Below are positions 22,463-31,490 of a stretch of 36,502 bases of DNA, in pieces; the first letter of the stretch is position 1; every line of letters begins with the position of its first letter. The stretch is from CAZDHT01 sp964505325 (GTDB lineage: Bacteria > Planctomycetota > PUPC01). Location of the stretch: NCBI GenBank assembly GCA_964505325.1, contig CAZDHT010000020.1:1-36502 (forward strand), in the 5' to 3' direction. The notes under the pieces are model-generated. The model worked only from the letters and a program-made list of their open reading frames with translations. It was not told the DNA's origin and did no database searches. Position numbers and translations under genes: made by a program.

Positions 22463-24292
22463 TCAGCCCATATGTAGGTGATTATAAACGATTTTGGCCA
22501 GTCTGGCTGAGATATTCTCCGCTTCGGCGAGCTGCTCGGGCATGGCGCTCTTGATCGCCTTCAGGCTGCCGAAGTGCTTACGCAGGGCGGCGATACGCTT
22601 GGGGCCAAGCCCCGGGATGTCCTCGAGAGGAGAATGCAGGAACCCCCGCTCGCGCAGCTTCTTGTGGTATGTAATGGCGAACCGGTGGGCCTCGTCGCGG
22701 ACGCGCTCCAAGAGCAGCAGCTCGCCGCTGTCGGAGGGCAGGACGATCGGATCCCGGCGCCCCGGCTTGAAGAACCGCTCGATCTCGCCCTTCCGGTGCG
22801 CCTTGGCGATGCCCACCAGGTCGGCCTCCTCGATGCCGAGCTCCCGCAGCACGTCCAGCACGGCGCTGACCTGCCCCGCGCCGCCGTCCACCAGGATGAG
22901 ATCCGGCAGGTCCTCCTTCCCCCGGTAGCGGCGGCGGAGGACCTCGCGCAGCATGGCGAAGTCATCCTGCCCCTCGACCGTCTTGATCCTGAATCGCCGG
23001 TAGCGGGCCTTGTCGGGCGCGGCGGCAGTGAACCCGACCAACGACCCCACCGCGGTCTTTCCCCGCAGGTTCGAGATGTCGAAGCATTCGATGCGCATCG
23101 GGACGTTCCGGAGTTCGAGCATCTTGCGCACCGACTCGAGCAGGAGCTTCGCCCGTTTCCGGCTGGTGTGCCGGGCTTCGAACGAACTGCGCGCGTTCCG
23201 GTTCGCCATCCCGATCAGCTCCCGCCGCGAGCCTCGCTGCGGCACGGAGATCGCCACCCGGCCGCCGCGCAGTTCGTTCAGCCACTCCTGAAGCGTCTCC
23301 CGCCCGGTCGGCTCGACCGGGACGAGCACTTCCGGAGGCGTGAACCGCATTTGGCCGTAGAACCGCCCGAGGAACTCCGCGAGCAACTCGGCGTCGGGCA
23401 GGTCGTGCGCATCGAACTCGTGGACGGCGACGTCCTCGAGGCGGCCGTGGCGGACGAACATCGCCTGGAACGCGACGCGCCCGCCCTCACGGAACATCCC
23501 GAACACATCGCGGTCCACGGCGCGGTCCGAGGTGATCCTCTGTTTCTCGATGGTCCGCTCGATCGCGCTGACCCGGTCGCGCAGCGTCGCGGCCAGCTCG
23601 TACTCGCGCGCATCGGCCGCCGCCTTCATCTTGGCGCGCAGGGCGCGCAGCGCCTCGTCGTTCTTGCCCTGGAGGAACAGGATCGCGTCGTGGAGCATCT
23701 CGCGGTACGTCCCTTCGTCGACCTCCCCGGAGCACGGGCCCATGCAGTTCCCCATCTGGGCGTGCAAGCACGGGCGGGCGCGCTTGCCGAACACGGTGTC
23801 GCTGCACTTGCGGATGGGAAAGACGGAGTTGACGAACCGGACGGTCTCGCGAGCGGACTTGGCCGACGAGTAGGGGCCGAAGTACAGCACGCCGCGCTCG
23901 CGCTTGCGCTGCTCGACCTCGGCCCGCGACCCCGCCTTCTTGGGAAACTGGATACGCGGGAACGGCGCGTTCAGGTCGATCTTGAGGCTGATGTACGTCT
24001 TCTCATCGCGCAGGCGGATGTTGTATCGCGGCTGGAACTGCTTGATGAGGTTGTTCTCAAGGATCAGCGCTTCCTTTTCGCTCCCCGTGACGACGAAATC
24101 GAAGTCGGCGATCCGTGAGACGAGGAACTCGTAGAAGATGCGGGTGTCGCCGCTTTGGCGGAAATACGAGCGGACCCGCGGGCGGAGGCTCTTTGCCTTG
24201 CCGACGTAAATCACCTCGTGGCGGGCGTCCTTGAAGAGGTAGACGCCGGGCGCGGCGGGGAGCCTGGTGAGCTTTTCCTCCAGGTCTTTCAT
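22463..24292 (-). CDS. uvrC: UvrABC excision nuclease subunit C
   Basis: The 609-residue protein has full-length UvrC architecture. The N-terminal GIY-YIG nuclease (PAAPGVYLFKDARHEVIYVG, about 12-90) makes the 3' incision. A cysteine-rich middle (CSDTVFGKRARPCLHAQMG) is followed by the UVR motif (about 200-235, AADAREYELAATLRDRVSAI) that binds UvrB. The RNase H-like domain (IECFDISNLRGK, DLILVDGGAGQVSAVLDVL) makes the 5' incision, and the C-terminal helix-hairpin-helix is DIPGLGPKRIAALRKHFGSL. It acts in nucleotide excision repair with UvrA and UvrB, which are not in the window. The start overlaps the stop of the TIGR03790 gene upstream (ATGA), so translation is coupled; a longer in-frame extension into that gene is unlikely. 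Confidence 0.95.
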   Translation of the reverse strand: MKDLEEKLTRLPAAPGVYLFKDARHEVIYVGKAKSLRPRVRSYFRQSGDTRIFYEFLVSRIADFDFVVTGSEKEALILENNLIKQFQPRYNIRLRDEKTYISLKIDLNAPFPRIQFPKKAGSRAEVEQRKRERGVLYFGPYSSAKSARETVRFVNSVFPIRKCSDTVFGKRARPCLHAQMGNCMGPCSGEVDEGTYREMLHDAILFLQGKNDEALRALRAKMKAAADAREYELAATLRDRVSAIERTIEKQRITSDRAVDRDVFGMFREGGRVAFQAMFVRHGRLEDVAVHEFDAHDLPDAELLAEFLGRFYGQMRFTPPEVLVPVEPTGRETLQEWLNELRGGRVAISVPQRGSRRELIGMANRNARSSFEARHTSRKRAKLLLESVRKMLELRNVPMRIECFDISNLRGKTAVGSLVGFTAAAPDKARYRRFRIKTVEGQDDFAMLREVLRRRYRGKEDLPDLILVDGGAGQVSAVLDVLRELGIEEADLVGIAKAHRKGEIERFFKPGRRDPIVLPSDSGELLLLERVRDEAHRFAITYHKKLRERGFLHSPLEDIPGLGPKRIAALRKHFGSLKAIKSAMPEQLAEAENISARLAKIVYNHLHMG

Positions 24293-26541
24293 TTGAACAT
24301 CAGGTAGCCGGCGCACTCGGGCGCGAGCGGGTCGGTGTCGGCCGGCGCCCACGAGGCGGCCGAAGGCACGACCCGGAACGGGAACTTCGGCACGTAGCAC
24401 TTGCGGACGAAGTTCGCCGCCCATCTGGCGTTTTTCGGCGCCTCCTTCAGCCCCAGCGCGCGAAACGGAATCTCAAGTTCCACCAGCCAGCCGATCTCGA
24501 CCTTCACCGGGCCCTGCTGGGCTCTCAGGACCCCGGTGCGCCACACCGCGCCTCTCACAGGAACGGACGCCCCATTCTTCTTGGGGAACGAAAGCTTCAC
24601 GGCGCGTTGGGCATCGCGCCAGGGCGACAGCATCAACTCGAAAGCTTCATCCAGCACCATCGGGCCGTACGGCGCGGGATGGCCCGCGTTGGAATGGACT
24701 TCGGCCAGGACGTACAGAGCGGATTTGTCGTAAGTCAGGCGCACCCTGCCGCCCTGGCTGACACGCCGGGGGCCTATCAGGTAGGGCAGGTCCGTGATCT
24801 CGGCGGCGCCCTTCCAAGCGAGGTCATCAGGCCGGCCGTCGATGGTCGGCCTGCCGTCCGTCTGTGGCACCTGGAGCCGCGGAACGGGGCACTCCTTCCA
24901 CAGCCCACGGCCCCACAGCTCGCCGGCGGCGAAGCGCCCCAGCGCCTGGTGAGGGAAGTTGACCGCCAGCCCCTGCCACAACGCGACCTCGGTCTTGGCC
25001 GACCGGAGGCCCTTGGCGAGACGCAGCGCCTTCCGATAGATCGGGATGCCGTGCGGCGATCTCGGATGAGCGCGGATGCACTCGACGTACGCGTTCATCG
25101 CGGCCGAGGCCTTGCCGGACGAGATGAGCCAGTCGCCGATGACCGCGTGCTGCTGGATCGACGAGTACTCGTCTTTCACCATCCCGGCCAGCCTGCGATA
25201 TACCGTCATCGCCTCGGCGGGCCGGCCGGACTGATACTTGACTCGTGCGTCCATCTCGACGAAGAGCGGCTCCGATCCGTGCCTGGCGCAGATCGCCAGC
25301 GCCGTCTCGATCTCGCCCTTCCTGGCCGCGGCGATCACGTCGTGCATGTCGCGCCACCGGCGGTTCTCCGGCCGTTCCAGCGCCGCCGCGCGGCGGTCGG
25401 CACGGAACGGCGCGTACAGCGGATCGCCGACGTAGGTCATCATCCAAGACAGGGCGGTCGTCGCCCGGTAGGCGCTCTCGCCGAAGGTCCTGCCGGCGAG
25501 AAAGAGTCGGGCGAACTCGCCGACGTCCGGCGACCCGGTGAGGAACGGCTCGAACACCGCCCCCATGGTGGCGGCAGCCCCCCTGGCCAGCAGGGGCCCC
25601 GCCCAGCCGATGCTGGTTGTCCTCAAGCGCGCGGCCGAGCCGGAATGCAGGTGATAAGCCACCGCGCCGGGAGGAAACCGGAAGTTCTTCCTGGCCATCG
25701 GGCCGCACAGGGCCGGCCGGTACCATCCGAAATAGAACGCGGCGTGCGGCATCGGCATGTCGGCGGGGAAGGTCTCGCCCGCCCGATCAACACGGGTGAA
25801 GAAGCCCGAGGCCTTGAGAGCCGCCGCCGCCCTGAACATCCATTGGTCGCCCACGTTGTAAGGTGCGCTCTTCGCCCCCGTCGCGTCAACATAGCCGATG
25901 CCGAACAGGCCGTGCCGCTCCGCGTGCAGCGCCGCGTCGACCAGGGCTCTCGCGATCTCGGGTGACGGGCCGTCGAGCCGGGTGGCGAACAGGACGTGGT
26001 GCCCCGCGGCGTCCGGCGCCTTGTAGAGTGGGTTCTTCCGCATGCCCTCCAGCGGATACCCGGACTCCGCGATCAGGCTCAGCTCGGAATCGACGGCGGC
26101 CGCGTTCCGCTGCTGGGCTTTGCGCGGCAGATCCTTCAACTCCACTTCGCTGTAGTCTTCCCGTATCTTGACGGGCACCCCGTAGGTCGAGACCAGGTAC
26201 TTCACGCTGAGCGCGAGCGGGCCGTTCGCGCCGGTCTCCCGTGCCAGCCCGTTTTTCACCAGGAATTTCCGCAGCGGCTGCCGGATATCCGCGTTGAACT
26301 GGCGGCGGGATATGACCTCGGACGTCGTGCACCGGATACGGCAGATGTTCGCCGCGGGGACCCGGCGCAATTTCGCATAATGCAGGCCGACGGATTCGGA
26401 GTCGGCAGACGCCGAATTCAGCAGAACCACGACAGAGGCGCCATCCCCACTGGCTCGCGCGCCCATCACACACAGCGCGCCGACCAGGCAAAGAGCCGGA
26501 TACCGGAGCATTCTGCGCGTGAGCGAGAGTCGCTTTGTCAT
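24289..26541 (-). CDS. TIGR03790-family secreted protein with TPR-like region and CBM9-like domain
   Basis: The 750-residue protein begins with an N-terminal signal (LCLVGALCVMGARASG). The TIGR03790 core follows directly (about 32-385): VVVLLNSASADSESVGLHYA, NICRIRCTTSEVISRRQFNA, TRLDGPSPEIARALVDAAL, FYFGWYRPALC, MMTYVGDPLYAPF. Next is a helical region of TPR type (about 400-545). Last is a CBM9/DOMON-like beta domain (about 555-750), with RPTIDGRPDDLAWKGAAEIT, YDKSALYVLAEV and VELEIPFRALGL. CBM9 domains bind sugars or sense redox/haem in related folds, so carbohydrate recognition at the envelope is plausible. It overlaps the lipoprotein gene upstream and uvrC downstream by four bases each (ATGA). 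Confidence 0.8.
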   Translation of the reverse strand: MTKRLSLTRRMLRYPALCLVGALCVMGARASGDGASVVVLLNSASADSESVGLHYAKLRRVPAANICRIRCTTSEVISRRQFNADIRQPLRKFLVKNGLARETGANGPLALSVKYLVSTYGVPVKIREDYSEVELKDLPRKAQQRNAAAVDSELSLIAESGYPLEGMRKNPLYKAPDAAGHHVLFATRLDGPSPEIARALVDAALHAERHGLFGIGYVDATGAKSAPYNVGDQWMFRAAAALKASGFFTRVDRAGETFPADMPMPHAAFYFGWYRPALCGPMARKNFRFPPGAVAYHLHSGSAARLRTTSIGWAGPLLARGAAATMGAVFEPFLTGSPDVGEFARLFLAGRTFGESAYRATTALSWMMTYVGDPLYAPFRADRRAAALERPENRRWRDMHDVIAAARKGEIETALAICARHGSEPLFVEMDARVKYQSGRPAEAMTVYRRLAGMVKDEYSSIQQHAVIGDWLISSGKASAAMNAYVECIRAHPRSPHGIPIYRKALRLAKGLRSAKTEVALWQGLAVNFPHQALGRFAAGELWGRGLWKECPVPRLQVPQTDGRPTIDGRPDDLAWKGAAEITDLPYLIGPRRVSQGGRVRLTYDKSALYVLAEVHSNAGHPAPYGPMVLDEAFELMLSPWRDAQRAVKLSFPKKNGASVPVRGAVWRTGVLRAQQGPVKVEIGWLVELEIPFRALGLKEAPKNARWAANFVRKCYVPKFPFRVVPSAASWAPADTDPLAPECAGYLMFK

Positions 26542-27365
26542 GGCTTACCGGTGTTCAGTATCGCCCTTCGGCGCTCCAGGAGCCTGTGCGCCCGCTCCAT
26601 GTTCTCCCGGTATTCCTTTCTCGGGTCGATCTTCGCGGCGAACACATAGCCGGACAGGGCGAGTTCCAGGTCGCCCGTAACCTCGCAGCAGAAGCCGAGT
26701 GCGTTTGCGGCGGCGGCATCCCGCGGGTTCTGCTCCGTGGCCCGCTTGAGGGCGTGGACGGCGCGCCCGGGATGCTCGGAGAGCAGATCGATCCCGCGGC
26801 GGGTGGCCGCCTGGCCGAGCAGGCCCGGCCGCGGCACCCTGACCCGCACCCTCCTGGGCGAGATGTCGGCCACCAGCGCCTCGACGCATGCCCGCAGGAG
26901 CGCCTGGCGGAGTGGACCGACTTTGCGGAGCCTCGCCGGCAGTGTCTTCCCGCCCTCGGCGGCGGGGCGTTCGGTGACGGCAAACCGCTTGGCGGCCGTA
27001 CCGTTCGCGCCGGTGAACTTCACCGCGACCTCGGCGATGCGGGTCTTGAACGTCTCGAACTCGCGCTTGACCGTCACGTCGCTGATGCGGCACAACACCT
27101 CGCCGGAAATGACAAGCTGCGCCGCCTCGGGGGCCGTTGCCAGCTTGTACCGGCTGCTCCTCCGGATCTCCTCGGCCAGCATGCCGGCCACGGCCTTGGC
27201 GAGCTCGGGCGGCGTGCCCTTGCGAGTGGTGAACTCCCCGATCCCGATCGCGTTCACGTTCTTGTCGACGGGCACCAGCGGCGGCATCTCCGCCTCGATC
27301 GTGACGACCCTGGCGCAGCCGGCTGCCACGAACGCGGCCAGTGCCAGGCTCCTGCACAATCTCAT
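26538..27365 (-). CDS. Putative lipoprotein with C-terminal TPR-like repeats
   Basis: The 275-residue protein starts at ATG 27365 with MRLCRSLALAAFVAAGCARV, a type II signal peptide with lipobox AAGC. Residues about 35-190 form an alpha/beta region (NAIGIGEFTTRKGTPPELAK, AGMLAEEIRRSSRYKLATAP, LVISGEVLCRISDVTV), similar in style to lipoproteins that compute or bind envelope partners. Residues about 200-270 contain TPR-like helices (AVHALKRATEQNPRDAAAAN, ELALSGYVFAAKIDPRKEY). It is first in an operon with two TIGR03790 genes and uvrC. A longer upstream reading (to 27527) lacks a signal peptide and is rejected. No family name is supported. Confidence 0.7.
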   Translation of the reverse strand: MRLCRSLALAAFVAAGCARVVTIEAEMPPLVPVDKNVNAIGIGEFTTRKGTPPELAKAVAGMLAEEIRRSSRYKLATAPEAAQLVISGEVLCRISDVTVKREFETFKTRIAEVAVKFTGANGTAAKRFAVTERPAAEGGKTLPARLRKVGPLRQALLRACVEALVADISPRRVRVRVPRPGLLGQAATRRGIDLLSEHPGRAVHALKRATEQNPRDAAAANALGFCCEVTGDLELALSGYVFAAKIDPRKEYRENMERAHRLLERRRAILNTGKP

Positions 27366-27374
27366 CCTCTTCTC

Positions 27375-27413
27375 TCCCAATGGATTGGGATCCCTGCGGG
27401 CCCCGGAACGGGG
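27375..27413 (-). promoter_or_regulatory. Two hairpins in the leader of the lipoprotein operon
   Basis: On the minus strand, CCCCG and CGGGG pair around a three-base loop (27401-27413), and TCCCAAT pairs with ATTGGGA around a two-base loop (27375-27390). The second hairpin ends next to the AGAAGAGG ribosome site, so it could affect translation. No strong promoter is seen in the 119-bp divergent gap. Confidence 0.35.
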
Positions 27414-27484
27414 TGCCTTTTCGCTAAAGCATCTTGCCGGCCGCCGATAACCATCCCGAGATTTGTCACTGCAAAGGGGGCCAA

Positions 27485-27775
27485 ATGGCACGTCGTTCAT
27501 CACAAATGAAAAGCTCCGGGCGCTCACGCGACCGAGGCACTCGCCGCACGCGGGGAGGGGCCGGCCGTCACAACCTCGGCCGCGGCGAACTGCACGGGCC
27601 CCACGGCCGCATCCGAATCTGCCTGGGCTGTGACCGCCCCTTCAAGTCGCGCGGCTCGTGGAACCGAATCTGCGGGCGCTGCCGTGAGCGCAACCTCGAG
27701 GTCGAAGACCCGCTCACCTACCGGGTCCCGAAAGAGCTACGGGGCACGCTTCTCAGCGACTTCGACGACTTCTAG
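27485..27775 (+). CDS. Small zinc-ribbon protein, Planctomycete type
   Basis: The 96-residue protein starts at ATG 27485 after CAAAGGGGGCC. The N-terminal half is basic and low-complexity (RSRDRGTRRTRGGAGRHN), followed by a zinc knuckle, RIRICLGCDRPFKSRGSWNR then ICGRCRERN, with CxxC and CxxC. The C-terminal stretch is acidic (EVEDPLTYRVPKEL). I recall similar small proteins with CLGCxxxFxSxGxxNRxCxxC in Planctomycetes; their role is unknown. The basic tail suggests nucleic-acid or ribosome contact. It is convergent with dapF, nine bases away, and divergent from the lipoprotein operon. Confidence 0.65.
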   Translation: MARRSSQMKSSGRSRDRGTRRTRGGAGRHNLGRGELHGPHGRIRICLGCDRPFKSRGSWNRICGRCRERNLEVEDPLTYRVPKELRGTLLSDFDDF

Positions 27776-27783
27776 CCGGCAAC

Positions 27784-28614
<831 letters not shown>

Positions 28615-28664
28615 GGCGTACGGTCCTCGGGGCAGACGGCTCCCGTCCTGCCTGTCCGATTGCC

Positions 28665-28693
28665 ATTATCACAAATGGGACCCGGCGAATCAA
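28665..28693 (-). promoter_or_regulatory. Sigma-70-type promoter for dapF
   Basis: On the minus strand, TTGATT (28688-28693) and GATAAT (28665-28670) are separated by 17 bases, about 50 bases before the dapF start. Confidence 0.6.
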
Positions 28694-28713
28694 CCGCCTT
28701 GGCGGCCGCCGAC

Positions 28714-28742
28714 TTGACTCCGCACGGCGCCTCCTTTATCCT
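28714..28742 (+). promoter_or_regulatory. Sigma-70-type promoter for the epimerase gene
   Basis: TTGACT (28714-28719) and TATCCT (28737-28742) are separated by 17 bases. The start codon lies at 28782 behind GGAAGGGAGCGG. Confidence 0.55.
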
Positions 28743-28781
28743 ACGGGCGTCACGGAAGACGGGAAAACCGGAAGGGAGCGG

Positions 28782-29678
28782 ATGACCAAGGGAACAGTCC
28801 TGATCACCGGCGTCACGGGGATGATCGGACAGGAGCTCGCTCGATTCCTCCTGGGCCACGGCTGCGAAGTGCACGGCGTCGCCCGGTTCTCGAAGCCTGG
28901 TATCGAAGAAGAGGTAAAGGGCTGGGGCGTGACCACCTGGAGGAAGGACCTGGCGAAGGATCCGCTCGACGACCTGCCCGATTTCGACTACGTCTTCCAC
29001 GAGGCGGCGTTCTGGAACAAGACCAAGCACGGCGCCGAGGACAAGCTCGAGGTGATGCGGAACAACACGCTGGCCGCCGGCCGCGTGATGTACCAGTGGC
29101 GAAACGCGAAGGGCGTCATGCTTGCGTCCACCGGCGGCCTGTACCGCGAGTCGACCGAACTGCTGAACGAAGACACCCCGGTCGAGCCCAACCCCGACCG
29201 GCAGAACTACCATCTGGCCAAGTTTGCCGCGGAACAGATCGGCGTGTTCTGCTCCGTGCAGTTCAACACGCCGACAGTCATCATGCGTTACTTCTGGCCG
29301 GTAAGGTTTGAGGACGTGGCGAAGCGTTGCGTGGACGCCGTGCTGGCGGGGGTGCCGATGCCGGGCAAGGACCAGGAGGAGCCGTTCGAGTGGACGCCCA
29401 TCGACATCGAGGATCTGATCGATTACACCGCGCGGAGTGTCGAGGTCGCGTCGGTGCCGCCGCGCGTCCTCGTGTGCGGCGGCGGGGAGCTGGTTACCCG
29501 CAGGCAGCTCACCGAGATCGCGGCCGAGGTCCTGGGCAAAGAGCCGGTCCTTGAAGACCCGTCGTCGCGTTACTGGGAGCGTTTCCTGGCGGACAGCTCC
29601 CGTCTCTTCGGACTGCTCGGCGAGCCGGAGAAGCGCCTGACCGAGGTTGTGCGCCAGATGGCGGAGCAGGCGAAGTAG
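28782..29678 (+). CDS. NAD(P)-dependent sugar epimerase/dehydratase family protein
   Basis: The 298-residue protein is an extended short-chain dehydrogenase. It has the nucleotide-binding VLITGVTGMIGQELARFLLG (GxxGxxG) at residues 6-25, an acidic/basic strand switch, YVFHEAAFWNKT, LASTGGLYRES where Ser helps catalysis, and NYHLAKFAAEQ (YxxxK near residue 144). Family members epimerise, dehydrate or reduce nucleotide sugars, or act on other carbonyl compounds; the substrate is not evident, and the C-terminal domain is not diagnostic. It is followed 21 bases later by a secreted PepSY-like protein, then a hydrolase, all in one direction, so the three may be co-transcribed from the promoter at 28714. 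Confidence 0.8.
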   Translation: MTKGTVLITGVTGMIGQELARFLLGHGCEVHGVARFSKPGIEEEVKGWGVTTWRKDLAKDPLDDLPDFDYVFHEAAFWNKTKHGAEDKLEVMRNNTLAAGRVMYQWRNAKGVMLASTGGLYRESTELLNEDTPVEPNPDRQNYHLAKFAAEQIGVFCSVQFNTPTVIMRYFWPVRFEDVAKRCVDAVLAGVPMPGKDQEEPFEWTPIDIEDLIDYTARSVEVASVPPRVLVCGGGELVTRRQLTEIAAEVLGKEPVLEDPSSRYWERFLADSSRLFGLLGEPEKRLTEVVRQMAEQAK

Positions 29679-29699
29679 CCGGAACAGGAGGACTGCGAG

Positions 29700-30509
29700 A
29701 TGATCCGTCGAGCGTGGTTGGTTTCGTGTTGTGTGCTGGCGCTGAACACCGCAGCCGCCACAGCGGGGGAAGTACACCAACGGATCGCGCCCGACGAGGT
29801 GCCGAAGCTTATCGCCGAGATCGCGAAGAAGCTCGCAGGGGCCGACGCGGCGATCATCGCGGCGGAGCGGGTCACCGAAGTCGAAGAAGAGGAGGTCCAG
29901 AACGTCTACATCCTGACGACGAAGTCCAAGAAGGGGACGGTGTCCAAGGTCGAGGTGTACTTGACGGACAAGGCGGGCATCCGCGGGGCGGAATTGTCCC
30001 AGGTAATGGCGCCGGGCGACCTGCCGGGCGATGTGACCAACGTGGTGAAGCGGATGTGCGCCGGCGAAATCGTCAGTGTCGAAAGGTACGCCGAGTTGGA
30101 GGCTGGCCAGCGCGTTGGCTTTGTAGGATACAGCGTTCACGTCAAGCGCAAGGACGGCCCGGTGGTCGAAGTGCGCCTTGAGATGGCCGGAGCCGTGGTC
30201 GAGGGGGCCGTCGCGGAAGAGCCGCTCGCGTTCACCGACCTTCCCAAGGCCGTGCTCGCGTCGGCCAAAGCCGCCCGACCCAATGCCAAACTGCTCTGCG
30301 CGGCGCGTCGCACGACGCTCGACGACGACGACTTGTCCGTCGTGTACTCCATCCCAATCAGACAGAAGGACGGCCAGCGGCTCGTCATCGTCATCGCTAC
30401 GCGCGACGACGGCGCCGTACGCCGGGTTGACGTCCGGGAACTGGATGACGACGAGGAGGGTGAGGAGGACGACGATGATGATGATGACGATGATGATGAC
30501 GATGACTAG
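29700..30509 (+). CDS. Secreted protein with three PepSY-like units and a poly-aspartate tail
   Basis: The 269-residue protein has a signal peptide (RRAWLVSCCVLALNTAAATA, cut near TAGEV). It then shows three similar units of about 70-80 residues, starting near DEVPKLIAEIAKKL, GDLPGDVTNVVKRM and TDLPKAVLASAKAA. Each has a helix with a xxLPxxV start followed by two or three strands, as in PepSY/DUF2874-type domains. These often occur in tandem in secreted proteins and may inhibit peptidases or act as chaperones. The tail is ELDDDEEGEE plus 13 Asp, encoded by a GAY repeat. An acidic tail can bind calcium or other cations. The stop is eight bases before the next gene. Confidence 0.65.
   Translation: MIRRAWLVSCCVLALNTAAATAGEVHQRIAPDEVPKLIAEIAKKLAGADAAIIAAERVTEVEEEEVQNVYILTTKSKKGTVSKVEVYLTDKAGIRGAELSQVMAPGDLPGDVTNVVKRMCAGEIVSVERYAELEAGQRVGFVGYSVHVKRKDGPVVEVRLEMAGAVVEGAVAEEPLAFTDLPKAVLASAKAARPNAKLLCAARRTTLDDDDLSVVYSIPIRQKDGQRLVIVIATRDDGAVRRVDVRELDDDEEGEEDDDDDDDDDDDDD
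30468..30506 (+). repeat. GAY trinucleotide tract encoding 13 aspartates
   Basis: Thirteen GAC/GAT codons in a row, mostly GAT, end at the TAG (30507-30509). Such tracts change length by slippage. The run is in frame, so length change would only alter the number of C-terminal aspartates. Confidence 0.85.
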
Positions 30510-30517
30510 GAGAACCC

Positions 30518-31411
30518 ATGCAGCCGGAGATCGTGGACTACAAGACAGTCGGTGACGTGACGCTACGGATGCACATCTTCCCCGCGCGTCGGGGGCATGT
30601 ACCGGAAACCCCTTCCGCGGCAGCAAAAGGGGATCGGCACATGTCCCCCGACAAACGTCCGGCCATCGTCTTCTTCTTCTGCGGCGGGTGGAACGGCTTC
30701 GACGCCGCCAAGATGTTCCCGCAGAGCGAGTACCTCGTCTCGCGGGGCATGGTCGCGTTCAACGCCGAGGTCCGCGTGTGCGAGACCCACGGCACCACGC
30801 CGACGGAGTGCGTGATCGACGGCAAGTCCGCCCTCCGGTGGGTGCGCGCCCACGCGGCCGAGTACGGCGTCGATCCCGACCGCATCGTCGCGTCGGGCGG
30901 ATCCGCGGCGGGGCACGTCTCGGCCTGCGCGGCGCTGATCGACGGCTTCGATGACCCGGCCGACGACCTGTCCGTGTCACCCGTGCCCAACGCGCTGGTG
31001 CTGTTCAACCCGGCGACGAACGTGCACGGCCTCCAGCGCCGCGTCGAGATGTTCGGCGGCGAGGAGCGAGCGCGGGCGCTGTCGCCCGTCCTGCACGTCC
31101 GGCCCGGCGCGCCGCCGACGCTCGTCATGCACGGCTCGGCCGACGACGTCGTCCTGCCCGAGGACGCCGTCGAGTTCACCAAGGTCATGCAGGCCGCCGG
31201 CAACCGGTGTGAACTCAAGATGTACGACGGCGCGGGGCACGGCTTCTTCAACTGGTTCGACGGGACCAACCCGATGTTCACCGACACCGTCCGCGACATG
31301 GACATCTTCCTCGCCTCGCTCGGGTACATCACCGGCGAGCCCACCATCGACTGGTTCACTTACGGCGGCCCGGGTGATGCTTCTGCGTCCCTGCTTGGGT
31401 CCCAGCCGTAA
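30518..31411 (+). CDS. Alpha/beta hydrolase (BD-FAE/acetyl-esterase-like) with in-frame repeat insertion
   Basis: The 297-residue hydrolase shows the fold and signature of the BD-FAE/lipase group: RPAIVFFFCGGWNGFD (oxyanion loop, in place of the usual HGGG), RWVRAHAAEYGVDPDRIVAS followed by GGSAAGHVSACAAL (nucleophile Ser in GGSAAGH), PTLVMHGSADDVVLPEDA (acid Asp), and YDGAGHGFFNWF (His). Substrates are probably esters of sugars or small acids. Near residues 23-45 the DNA is a compound palindrome (30588-30652) read in frame, where family members have a short loop between LRMHIFPA and RPAIVFF. The repeat therefore appears inserted without breaking the frame. The start at 30518 follows TAGGAGAACCC. 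Confidence 0.75.
   Translation: MQPEIVDYKTVGDVTLRMHIFPARRGHVPETPSAAAKGDRHMSPDKRPAIVFFFCGGWNGFDAAKMFPQSEYLVSRGMVAFNAEVRVCETHGTTPTECVIDGKSALRWVRAHAAEYGVDPDRIVASGGSAAGHVSACAALIDGFDDPADDLSVSPVPNALVLFNPATNVHGLQRRVEMFGGEERARALSPVLHVRPGAPPTLVMHGSADDVVLPEDAVEFTKVMQAAGNRCELKMYDGAGHGFFNWFDGTNPMFTDTVRDMDIFLASLGYITGEPTIDWFTYGGPGDASASLLGSQP
30588..30652. repeat. Compound palindrome inserted in frame in the hydrolase gene
   Basis: GTCGGGGGCATGTACCG (30588-30604) pairs with CGGCACATGTCCCCCGAC (30635-30652), apart from one bulge and one mismatch. An inner stem pairs CCCCTT with AAGGGG. The 65-bp element encodes residues around RGHVPETPSAAAKGDRHMSP. Confidence 0.7.
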
Positions 31412-31440
31412 TTGACACCAACCGGCGCCGCTGATACAAT
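31412..31440 (+). promoter_or_regulatory. Near-consensus sigma-70 promoter for ppdK
   Basis: TTGACA (31412-31417) and TACAAT (31435-31440) are separated by 17 bases. The -35 box is perfect and the -10 box differs by one base. It starts directly after the hydrolase stop, so ppdK is transcribed separately and probably strongly, with a leader of about 45 bases. Confidence 0.8.
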
Positions 31441-31490
31441 CTCGCCCCCGTTTCACTTGGCCGTGTGACACCTTGAGAAGGAGGTCGATT

